A stretch of DNA of 64,000 nucleotides from assembly GCA_947561715.1 (NCBI GenBank), contig OX387205.1, positions 7,259,001 to 7,323,000 on the forward strand, written 5' to 3'. The DNA comes from Ascidia mentula. Its lineage: Eukaryota; Chordata; Ascidiacea; Phlebobranchia; Ascidiidae. Within the stretch, counting starts at the first letter, position 1, and the number at the start of each line of letters is the position of its first letter. Positions 11,542-22,580 of this stretch are shown piece after piece. A program made the position numbers and the translations under genes. The notes below the pieces were generated by a model that made no database searches, was not told where the DNA came from, and saw nothing but the letters and a program-made list of their open reading frames with translations.

Positions 11542-14099
11542 ATGTCAAAGTCCATTAGTAGTGGCACTAAGGGCTTCCGCCGAATTGATGTTGACCAATA
11601 TGATGAGGAAAAGTTTAATGAAGATCAATTGGATGCAATTGATTGTGGACCAGATACTCATGAAGTGGAACAACTGCTTATGTCGTATCCTTATGCTCTA
11701 ATTTAGATGTACAGTTTTTAATAAATAAATTTAATATATCATTTGTTGTTATAATAAAACCAGATGACTTCAATCTGAAACTTCTGAAAGTTATATAAAA
11801 TTAGTTGACTGCAGACTGTTAAAAACAACTCTAGCAAAATAAGATAAAACAAGTTTGCTTTACTTATTTCATTTCTAAATGATTGTTTTTTTTATGATTC
11901 TGACAATGCCTAATTGTAGGTAAAACATAGGTATCAGAAAATAACATGAGGACAAATGAAAGAGTTTTTTTCATATTATGCAAAAAATGTCAGATACCAA
12001 GTCTTTGTTGTTCATAGACTGTTTGGTGAATCTGATTAAGAGTTCTAAAAGTAGGAAAGACACAAAAAAATATGTGATTGGGATTTTCATGGTGCAAACC
12101 TCCACCTTGAAATATTGAATAGGAAAATTTTGGTTTGGCGAAAAGATGTGATCCTTGACTATGCGTTGTAGTGGAAACAATGTCCAAGCACTAAAAGCAT
12201 GTTTAAGTACATTGCCTAATAGAACAAAGGACAATGCAGTTAAGGTATATTCATAGGACATGGCTCTGTTAAATTTATTCCGTATTCATTAAAAAAAGTT
12301 ATATAGTTAAATTTGACTGAGCATAAAATTTGTTGAATACTTTTTTTTACCATTTTGTCTCATTATGTTGTATTTACATCATGCAAATGCATGATCTCTT
12401 TTATATCCTGAGTAGAATTGCAGAAACTGCACTTTTTTGCATGACACAAAAGCATTATTTAAAAAAAAAGGTTTGAATACAATGTATCTGAAACTGTTTT
12501 TTTTATTTTGTGTAGGAAAATGCAACTCTGCTTACAATTAGAGTTCTAGCTTCAATAAAAAGTGGAGACATACCAACAACCATCCAGTCTCTTAATGTTG
12601 AGGAAATTGATGCTGTTATGAAATATATATATAAAGGCTTTTCATTGAATCTTGATGGACAGCAGTGTGGCTGTTTGTTGACATGGCATGACAAGGTAAA
12701 CATACTGCTTTAGGCATTGCTTTTCTGGTTAGGCCAAGTCATTGTTTAGGTTGAGTAGCATGTAATTCTATTCGTATCTAACACGACTTTGGGCCACAGA
12801 GTCAATACATCAGCTTTAACTTGATCATTTAACAGAAAACTGACCTTTGCCAGAAGCAAAAACTTGTCTGAACGTTAATGTTGTGTTTGTGTCTACCCTG
12901 TGCAGTCTAAATTAGTTTCTTTCTTATTACTGAATGGCGCAAACCCTATATTACTGCCAGACTGCCCAAACCCTATATATTTTTGCAAAAATCCAAATGA
13001 ATTACTGAACTTGTACTGGGTGTGGACAAAATGATATTGCTTCCAATGGACACAGTTGACTGTCATTTTTAAAAAATATGTATTTAGCAACTGTGGGTGA
13101 TAAGACTACCATCACAAACAGCATTGTGTGATACACAATTAGTAGAAAAATACATGTTTTTCACCCTAAGTACAATCATCATTCTAAGCAAAGAAAAAAA
13201 TCCAAAAATGCCTGCATGATATTGTTGACGCTTTAGAACATTATTCTTTTGCATAGAAGTTTGGTTTTGACGGATACTAAACATTTGCCAAAATTGCTGA
13301 TTAAGCTGAATAAATTTGACAAACCACAGGTTGTACTTATTAGCAACGAATGAATAAAAAAATAACATGAATGAAAAATGGTTTAAGGCATGTATGCCTA
13401 AAGTTTTTCGGAATGTGGTCAGCAGCATCTATGTTTTTGCATACATTTTTGCAGTGATTGTCAAGCTAATAATAGTTACAGCGCTTTGCTTGTAAATCCA
13501 GTACACAGCAACAGTGTAGCCAAATAAAATAATGACTCCAGGACTTTTCCACATGAATATTATATTTGTCAAGTCTGCAAATAATTATGTTGTGTGGATG
13601 CTTTCACTTGGGTTAGCGGCGCACTGAACCATTCCTCATAATGTTACACATAACTTCAAACACTCTAATTGCACCTAAAATCACTGTCACTGTTTTCTGC
13701 TTTTATAGGATGTGTGCTACTTAGCTGAAACCTATTCTTTGAGTGCTTGTGGTTGTGCTAGTTTCTGAAAAAAATAGAGCCACATTTGGCCCTTGTATGT
13801 GATAAAATTATAATGTTTTTACCTAGGGGTTTGTGACCACGATATGTTTGGGAACCACTGCTTGTTAAATAGAAAGGCTAAAGCTTTTTTTTTCAACATG
13901 GTAATGTTTTTATGCAAACGCATTTTTGGCTGCTCAGGACCCTACTTGATCTCAGCTATCATATTTTAAAATGAAATAATTATTGTGTGCAGCCAATTTG
14001 ACTTTCACAAATACATATTGGTATGGTTGTTTGCAGATAAGAACCAAGGGAGGATTGGGAAGTATTATAAGAGTATTAGCTGACCGCAAAAGACTGTGA
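11542..14099 (+). CDS. ARPC5: Arp2/3 complex subunit 5 (p16-Arc), four exons
   Basis: ARPC5 is the small subunit of the Arp2/3 complex, which nucleates branched actin at the cell cortex. Exons, by homology and splice sites: 11542-11684, 12172-12244, 12516-12695 and 14037-14099. They join in phase into a 152-residue protein, the usual length. The N-terminus reads FRRIDVDQYDEEKF. Exon 2 gives the GNNVQALKACL helix, exon 3 contains VMKYIYKGF and LLTWHDK, and exon 4 ends GLGSIIRVLADRKRL, all family hallmarks. Every intron is GT-AG (donors gtatcc, gtatat, gtaaac). Intron 3 is the longest (1341 bp). It starts 710 bp after SGF29 on the same strand. An AG at 11490-11491 after a T-rich tract could be a 5' UTR or trans-splice acceptor. 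Confidence 0.95.
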
Positions 14100-14271
14100 A
14101 AAGTCAATATATCCACCAAGCACTAAATGATGTCGTCTTTTAAAAATGGTGTGCATTTTGATTGTCAAGCAACATCAAAATTGTAGCAGATTTGTAATGC
14201 CATCTATTTACATGTTTTCAACCCGAATGTAATTCATGCGTTTGTATGGAATTATGCATTATTCAGTGATC

Positions 14272-14277
14272 AATAAA
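14272..14277 (+). terminator. candidate ARPC5 polyadenylation signal
   Basis: AATAAA lies 173 bp after the ARPC5 stop codon, the first canonical signal downstream of it, followed by a T-rich stretch. It is position-based evidence only. Confidence 0.55.
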
Positions 14278-16436
14278 TATTTCTTTTTATGTGGAATTTG
14301 TATGCATATATTCTGTGGGGGGTCATCTGTAAATCGCAAAAGCCATATGAGGCTTTGTGTCTGTGTATTTGTGGAAAGAATAGCAATATATAAGAGAGTA
14401 ATATCAAAGACAAAGCAGTAGTGGTGTGCGTTGTGGGTTCCGGAGGGTTGCATGCCCGTTGCGAATTCCATCAAAACAAGTCGTAGGTAAGCTGCGTTCT
14501 GTTTGTGTGAGATGATAGGTTCCGGGATCTTTGCTTAAATAGTGGGGCACCCGCCCAGAATCACAATCGTTCTCTGAAGTCCAATGCATGAGCCATTCAA
14601 CCATCACATTGTGAAGTTTCACACCTGTTTGATCATCGAGTCCAGAGTTATAGCTGTTTTACCAACACCACCTAAACAATACAAAATGACCTTGTCAACA
14701 GAGAAAAATCTCATGGCCCGGAAAGGTTTCACCAAATATTTGCCTGTACACGAGGCCTTGTGGCCAGCCTATACGCGCGTAAAGGGCTCTATGTCGTCAC
14801 AGTCGGTGACCTGTAGTTGAGTTCATTTCGCTGGGAAACTTGAAAACTGTTGGGATTTTAACTTATACCGCGTACATCTGCCTGCTCCAGGCAAGCTCTG
14901 TGCAAAATTAAAAAAAATCTCACGTTCCGGAAAGGTTTCAAATGTTCGCCTATATCAAGCGACTTCTCCATCTTATGCTTTGTGCAAGTTCGCATCCAAA
15001 TTCGCAAGTATTGCTGCCTCAATATATACATATATATTGTGGAAAAAAAATAGTCAGAATTGATCACGGAGGGGTGCCAAAGTTACATTGACGTTTTTGA
15101 ATGGTCATTTTGTTTCGATATGGGCATATACTTGTGTTTTGTTTATGGTAAATCTGTGCACATTGTTTTGCTTGATTGGCCAAAACAATTGCCATGGCAA
15201 ATTAACCAATAGGGGGCCTATATTGTCTGTTGGGACTTACACAAAAATGCAAATGAGTGGGCGGTTAACCGATTCATTTTTCTGCAAAATCCAGTTTCAT
15301 TTTTTGTTGCTTTTTTTACCAAAAAAATGACCACCCAGCTAACAAGAAACGTTTACACACATTTTCATAACTTTGCGAATAGTTTCAATTTTGGTTGCAA
15401 TGATTTTTTTGGTATTTTTCCTCGGATTTCATGTAAACGTGAATGATGTTTATTGTTAGCACTGAAAACACAATTATTTTTCATCTTTATGAAACGTTCT
15501 TGCATAACGTTTTCAGACCAAACGTTTTTTTTTCGACGGCGCGTAACATTTTCGTACAAGTCTTTTCCCTACTTTTTTCGAACTTGAAACGCGATGTGTA
15601 TTATTGGACCTGTGGTATTGGTAATGATTTTGCTATTCAGTAGTTGTTTTTTAATCGACAGCATTTTGTTAACGTTTCCACCCTAACGTGCCCAACGTAA
15701 CGTTAATGCGACGTGCTTTACGCGTTACGTAAACCTTTTTTTCCTACACGTCGGTAATTTTTTTGTGGGCTAATAATATATTTTTTTAAACATGTATTAT
15801 GGAATACGCCTAAAGTACAGGTCGTAAAATTACATACCTTCGTGCCATTGCGGTCTGGCGGGTAATGAATTTTTTTTTAAAGAATTTATGTTGGATTATA
15901 GGTGGTTATTTTTTTGAAGTGTTTAATAATTACTGCAAATTTTTGAATGTCTTCATTTTTTTGGACAAGAAAAACGATGCAAATTGGAATCAATTACATC
16001 ACCTAAATGTTATTCGAATGCCATAGCATAAAATTTAGTGTTGCAGCGCCACCTACAGGCTAGTCACAGAACGTCCTCTGCTGTCCCGGATGTGCTTTTT
16101 TAAAGCGTGCACGTGATGGATACAGTTCTGGCATTACCTGGTAGGAATTCGGTAAAGTATGAAACCATTTTAAAGTAAATAACAGATAAAATGCAATAAT
16201 ATAAATCGGTACTGATTCGACCTTGTGCAGATTGTGTGACTGAAGCACTGAACCTGGTTTTAAATCATCAATGATTATATTATGTCTCTATTGGTTCATT
16301 TTGCCATTGAATAATTATAAGTAAGGCTCACCTTAAATTAACTTCTGATGTACTGTGATATCGAATTCTACTGAATTCATAACAAGGGTTATTAGTATGT
16401 GACAGACTTTAATCACATTCTTGTTTAAAAATTTTA
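14278..16436. other. no gene seen
   Basis: The open frames here are short, overlap one another on both strands and resemble no family I know. I found no matched inverted ends or target duplications that would define an element. Confidence 0.45.
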
Positions 16437-18492
16437 ATGCAGCTTATTTGTTATGTCGGTAACCAAGATAGTTTAATGATAAAATTAATGGATGCAAATC
16501 GAAAAATTTACAAACGCAAGTGGATTAAAACAAAGCGAGCAAAGATAAGAAGAGACCGTTTGGCTGAAATGACCAAATCAATTTTGCTCAGCACCAATTC
16601 TGAAGAATGTGAGCCATCTTTGACAGAATCCTCAGCAAATTGTACCATTTCTTCCAACTGTTTAAGACAATTTTCTCATAGCCCAGACCTGTTATTTTCT
16701 AATGTTACCAATGATGGCAGTTCTGCAGAAGCAGATTCTATCATTGGTTGTACATCACAATTACCAAATGACTCCAGTGCTAAACTTGCGGATGACATGA
16801 GTTGTGACTTTTCCGATATTGATTCATCAGATTCTGATGTAAATGATGTTAAAACTACGTTAAAAGCTGAACTGGTAACTTGGATAAATCAGTTTCAGAT
16901 AAAACACAATGCTGCAGATGAACTCTTAAAACTGTTGCGAAGACAAGGTCATGCAAACCTCCCAGCCACCTGTCGTACATTGCTTGGTTTAGATTATCCC
17001 ATTGACATCAAAAACAAGTCTGGGATGGATTATCTTTATTTTGGTCTAAATTTTCAAATTGTGAAAGTTACAAAAAGTTTTTATAATCCTGAAAATTGCC
17101 TGCCCAATTTGGAATTATCTTTCAATGTTGATGGCCTGCCATTGTTTCAAAGTTCTAACAAATGCTTTTGGCCTATTCTTTGTTGCATTGCAAATTTAAA
17201 GATTTCTTTAGTTTTTCCAGTTGCTCTTTTGTTTGGTCAATCTAAGCCTGGTAACAATGACTTCTTGTTAGACACCATTCATGATTTAGAGCATCTACTT
17301 TAAAATGGATTGTGTATTTTCAAAAAATGTGTTCAAGTAAGTTTGCACAGTGTCATTTGTGATGCACCTGCACGTGCTATGGTAAAATCTACCAATCTAT
17401 GTACAGGTTATTTTGGTTGTGATAAGTGCGAACAGAAGGGTTTGTGGCATCACATTAAAAGGCACATAGGATATCCAGATGTGACACCACTGGCATTTAG
17501 AACTGATGTGTCTTTTCGTGAGCAAACAAATAAGGATCATCATCATGGCGTGTCACCATTTTGTCAATTGCCAATTGACATGATTAGAAAGTTCCCTATT
17601 GATTACATGCACCAAACATGCCTGGGTGTCATGAAAAGGCTTCTTTTGACATGGATGAGAGGAGAAAAATAGGATCAGTGCTAATCAAATTAGTGAAATT
17701 AGCATGAAATTAATTGCTCTCAAGTCCTATATTCCACGATGTTTTGCTCGAAAGCCAAGTGGTTTAAATGAAGTTGATCGGTGGAAAGCATCTGAATTTC
17801 ATCAGTTCTTGCTTTATGCCGGAAAAATAGTATTACATAAAGTTTTGCCAAACAAGTTGTATGTTCACTTTCTCAGTCTCAGTACTGCTGTATGTATACT
17901 TGTTTCTCCATCACTTTGCAACTTGTATTCTAGCTTGGCTGAAAGGTTATTACATGATTTTGTGTTGAACTGTAAAAATTATTACGGTGATGATTTTTTA
18001 GTATACAATGTGCATACTTTGCTTCATTTAGCAAATGAAGCCAAAGAATATGGATGCATTGACAATTGCAGTGCATTTAAATTTGAAAATTACATGCAAA
18101 AAATAAGGCGCATGGTAAGATCTGGCAAGAATCCATTAATTCAAGTTATAAGGAGAATGCATGAAAACGAATTTAATTTGTTTGCTGAAGGTACTAAAAG
18201 AGAAAGTTTATGGAATGCCCCTAATAATGCATTTATAGTACAGAATGGCACAAATCTGTCTTGTGTTGAAATATTTGAAATGCATCAGAAAACCTGTCTA
18301 TGTACAGTATACAGGAAAGTTAAACAGTTGTTTGATGAACCTTGTGATTCTCAAATTATTGGTGCTTATGTTTGCAATTTAGCAGACTCCTACATGAAAA
18401 ATGTGCCCATTGATTCAGTTAATTTTAAAACCAATGCAATATGTCTAAAATTTGGCAAACGGGTGGTGTTTATGTCAATACTACATAGCTAA
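16437..18492 (+). pseudogene. EnSpm/CACTA-like DNA transposase, decayed
   Basis: About 680 codons resemble the animal EnSpm-like transposases often annotated as uncharacterised or DUF4218-type proteins. Hallmarks in order: a basic N-terminus (KRKWIKTKRAK), a Ser/Asp-rich acidic linker, SFNVDGLPLFQSS, CDAPARA followed by the CxxC pair [57 protein letters not shown] and AFKFENYMQKIRR. The reading frame is broken twice: an in-frame TAA at 17301-17303 and a frameshift near 17670, after GEK. Otherwise it is well preserved, so loss looks fairly recent. The true start may be the second Met (16491). I could not find CACTA-type terminal repeats around it, so element borders are unknown. Confidence 0.85.
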
Positions 18493-19732
18493 AATTTTGA
18501 GCATTGTAGTTCTTTGTTATTATATAAGGCGTTGTATGTTTAGATATATTAAGACTTGTGCTATCAATTTTCTTGTTTTTGTCTTTTGTTTGCTTATTTT
18601 AAATGTAGTATGCATGGAATGTTAATTGAAACACAAGTTTAATAATATTTGTGTGTGTAGTATGTTTGTTTCAGTTGTTATTGAACGTATCTGAATTAAA
18701 ATATCATAGCGTTAATGCTTTAACTCTGACTTTAGAGTGATTGTGAACTATTTGTTGCAGAGCTGCTTTTTAGTTTTTGTCTTCATTATTTGTTTTGCAA
18801 TTGTTCATTTTATTGATGAGGAATGTGTAGAAGTGGTACACAAAACTTGGCTCGTTCAAGGGGATAAGGTACTGTCTATGTAATAAGTGCTTTGAGTGTA
18901 GGATGTGTTTTTAAAAATTTGTGTGGGACAACTAATGTATTTAAGTAGTTGATGTTTTTTTGCAAATAAATTCATACTTGATTGGATTACACAGCAGAAA
19001 TATAATTTTTTTCCTTGAATTTGTTCTAATAGGAAACAGATTTGCAATGTTATTGGCCTCGTACATCTGCAAAAAAAAGAGTAAGGAAAGTAGCATTTAT
19101 TATTTTATAGTACACTTGATTTTAAGTTTTTGCTTTAAAACACATACGTATAGCAGAATTTTGCATTAAATAGACGATAGACTCTATAGGGGGGCTAAAC
19201 CAATTTCCCAGAGACTAATTATGATCAAAATTTGTAGATCTGGGATGGATCTTTTATAAAATCACGAATGATTGTCCACTTAAACGGTATACATTTCCAC
19301 AAATACAGCCTGAATTTTGTGTTCCATTTTCACCATAATTTTCAGAAGCACCCAACACCAACTACCTTATTGAAAAGCCCGAAACCCCACTAAAACTGCC
19401 CAAAACACCCTGATGTAGGGAAATCGGCGAAAACCTGTCATAAATAAAAATGTTAAGCTGCACTGAGCGAGAGTATCTGTACTTTAAGACAAAAGGATCA
19501 TACAACATATTGTGACAAAAATAGGACACGAGAAATATCATATTGTGATTGTGACATTTGGTCTTATATTAAACGGATTTTTCAGGAATCTTCGGTCTGC
19601 ATTTTGTTGTCTTGGCTTTGCGGGGAATTAATTCAGAGAACGTATGTGCATGTCGCTTTGCAGAACGTTGGGTTGCTGTAATGTCCTTCTAGTGATGTTA
19701 AGTTTGATTCCATCTGACCTCTGTTGCGACAC
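18493..19732. other. no gene seen
   Basis: AT-rich sequence downstream of the transposase, with only short open frames. Part of it may belong to the EnSpm element, but no end could be identified. Confidence 0.45.
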
Positions 19733-19736
19733 TACA

Positions 19737-20567
19737 GGCCGCATCTCTGTATTTCTATGGAAAAGACTTTCCCGGTTGGGAAATGCCCTTCTCGAACTCT
19801 GTCCTGCGTAACAGAGTAAAATTGTGTGTAACAATGCAATGGGTCATGCATGGGCGCCAGTGTTTTGGTTGAATGAGCGCAGATGAACAGGCTGTTGCCA
19901 GGGCGATTTTCAGCGTGTTTGGGGCAGTTTTACTTTGGTTTTCAGGGTTATTAGTCAGGCAGTAAATTGGTAGAGGGTGCTGTTGTACATGTAGCTGAAA
20001 AACTACCCAAATATTGAGGTTGATTTTGTGAAAAAATGAATCACAGAAAGTATGTTCAATTTGTGATTTTCTGTTAGCGCCGACCCTTGGCAAGGAATTG
20101 TGGCCAAATTTAGGATGGAAATAACTACTTAAACTGCTCCCCCGGGGGCATTTTGACCCTCTGTTGGCCATTATTTTGGCCAAAAAAGCAGAAAAAGGTG
20201 TAGGTTTGTTTTGTGAAAAAATGAATCACAGAAAGTTACCTCCATTTGCGATTAAGTGAAGCCACCAACCCTCCTCTACACAATTCATGAAGAATTAGAT
20301 GTCTTGTAATTGTCTTGGGGCCCCACCGGGGCTGTTTGTACACTCCCTAGGACTGACAATTTAGCAGTTAGCCTTTGCAAAACCCCCCAATGTGCTGTCT
20401 TAATGCAGCTGCAATCAATTTTTTTTCTGTTCAGCAATAGTAGTCCCCCTTCATGAGTCATCAGACCCGGCAATTGTTTTTGGCAAACAAGAGAAACTGT
20501 AACCAGGTGCACAATGACAAATGACTTCTAAAACTCAATTTTTAGGGTTTAATTGTGAGATGCGGCC
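19737..20567. mobile_element. TIR element with TACA flanks, unclassified family
   Basis: The ends are inverted (GGCCGCATCTC and GAGATGCGGCC) and flanked by the direct repeat taca (19733-19736 and 20568-20571). It has no transposase. Parts recur at about 50441-50720, 52125-52540, 53200-53300 and 36715-36870, sharing the 'tatttctat...gggaaatgccc' head, the ttggttgaatga core and the aattgtgaga tail. This is therefore a dispersed non-autonomous family. The 142-codon minus-strand frame inside it looks spurious. Confidence 0.75.
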
Positions 20568-20665
20568 TACAATGGTGTGTGGATCGTTGTTGTTTCTGGC
20601 GATACACCACCACAGATTTGATGCTGCGATTGCGGCATTTTAGGCGCTTAATTAGATTATATGTA

Positions 20666-21407
20666 CAGTATACAGCTCAGTTAATTCGGATTTGAGTGGT
20701 CCGACAAATTTGTCCGGATTCGGCGAAGTTCCGAAATGTCCGAAGACTTAGTTTCAAGCTTAATGTTGTGTAGTTAAGCAGGATATTGGTAAAAACGCCT
20801 TAGTTGAACACAGCTAAGGCATCTTTGTGACTTGAGGTTCTAAAAGGCACTGCATATTTATTTCTAAACACTTAAATATAGAAGGTCAGTCAATCGATTT
20901 ACGATATTGCAGAGAACAAATAATGCAGTTAGGCAAGAATCTCACAATAAGTAGGCTATATTTTTGCTGTAAGTAGGCTGGTTGTTCTGATTAACATGTA
21001 AATGAAACGTGGTTTACGTTTTGGTGTACGAATGCAAGGTCGAATCAGGAAAATCAATCCTATTACAAAATATAACAAGAATAAACTCCGGATTTATTAT
21101 TTCGAAATATAAAAATATTTGTAATTAAAGAATAAAAAAACTGGATCAATTAAAAAACCAAAGGCCCCTGACAAGCTATCGATCACACACCGTATCGCTA
21201 TGATTATGTGATTAATTCCACAAAGCGATCTGTGGACAGATGGTGGATGTTTATATTGAGAAAAATATATTTCGAAAAAAAAAGGCTTTCTCTCAAAGTC
21301 ACACATACTGATATCACAAGATTTTAAGTAGAAAAAGGATTACGGATCATTTCTACCTCCAAGTTCAAGCAAATTATGAAAGGTTCCGGGTTAACCGAGT
21401 TCCACTG
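20666..21407. mobile_element. pogo/Tigger-like MITE (Tc1/mariner)
   Basis: The left end is CAGTATACAGCTCAGTTAATTCGGA. The right end, read on the other strand, is CAGTGGAACTCGGTTAACCCGGA. Both sit next to TA dinucleotides (20664-20665 and 21408-21409). The CAGT...CTCGGTTAA ends and TA target are typical of pogo/Tigger elements. The inside has no transposase frame. Confidence 0.8.
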
Positions 21408-21409
21408 TA

Positions 21410-22580
21410 GTTGGCTTACGTGGCTTCGCGTAGTCTGGTGGCCGGTTGGCCATGGTCCTTTTCATGTGTGCATGACTTACATATGATGGTTTTATCGGTG
21501 TCTATTCCATTTTATTTTGTCACAGCAAGGCTAAAAGTTCTTTGTGTTTGTTTCCACTTGCTTGTGACGCTTGGTGTCTGAGACGTAACAGTGTGCAGAA
21601 TTGCAACATACTCTGGCCACGTTTCAATGTCAGTAGTGAATGTGCTCGTGCTGTATTTGGACAGTCCAAACACACTTCTGCCACGTTTTCAGCTGGCGAG
21701 CTGGGCACAAACAACAAAAGTAGTGTGAAGTCATATTCAACAACTTATTGAATTGAGTGGGGAGCAACGACTAAGTGCACGAGAAATTCTGACAGTATTT
21801 ATTTATTTATTAGAGCCAGCTATTGAATTAAGGCAATGAATTCGTGAGTAACATTAGCTTTTTTCTGTATGTGAACGGGTCTAGTGCGGAATCGTACGTA
21901 CCTATGTTCCAGACACCGAGGCCCTTGTTTAATTACAAAAAAACGCTGTTTCAGCCTTATTTCAAATACTACAAACTGACCACACAACGAAATATAACGT
22001 CATAATCAAATTGCAATGACGACTGTGATAAAAATAATGTAGTTTTAAGGTTTTGTGTCCTGCTCATGGTCTTAGTTTTCCGTTTAAGCGTTTCTTGTTA
22101 GATGAGTGCAGCCAAACATTGGCATGAAATGAGTATTGGTGGACGTAACTGACATGTGCAAACTTCACTATAAATCAATAAAGTTGTTTGGTTTTCACTC
22201 CCAATTTTACGATTATGTTTATTACACATTCATACATATTTAGTGAAAGCAACACAAAATCAGATGCGATCAACAAGGTAAAACTAAATGATGTGTTGGC
22301 CACCTCTGGTGTACATCAAAGGGGAGAAGATTAAGAAAGACGATTCAAGATTTAGTATTAATTCTTTTCTGACGAGTCTTAGTCCCTTTGTTCTGAAAAA
22401 TAAGTAAACATTGTTTGCAATGCTTCAAAAATATGCTGTTAAAACGTTCAACAAAGTGATACACAGCGAAGATAAAAAACAGGAAAAATAATCAATAGTT
22501 TTTACAGGAATAGTGGCTAGTTTTGAAAGAAAATAATTGCAAATACTAAAACTAAAACTCTCTTATTGTAGAGCTATATC
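21410..22580. other. 3' flank of the ADAP-like gene; no other gene seen
   Basis: This lies downstream of the minus-strand stop at 22581-22583. On the minus strand a canonical AATAAA is read at 22218-22223, about 360 bp after the stop, and a variant AATAAG lies much closer. Either could serve as the poly(A) signal. Confidence 0.4.

Noticed and set aside
13600-13870. hAT MITE in ARPC5 intron 3, from the end-like 'gtttgggaaccactg'
   Set aside because: Only one end is visible. No inverse partner or 8-bp duplication could be found.
19755-20183. 142-codon minus-strand frame
   Set aside because: It lies inside a repeated TIR element and is not open in the related copies.
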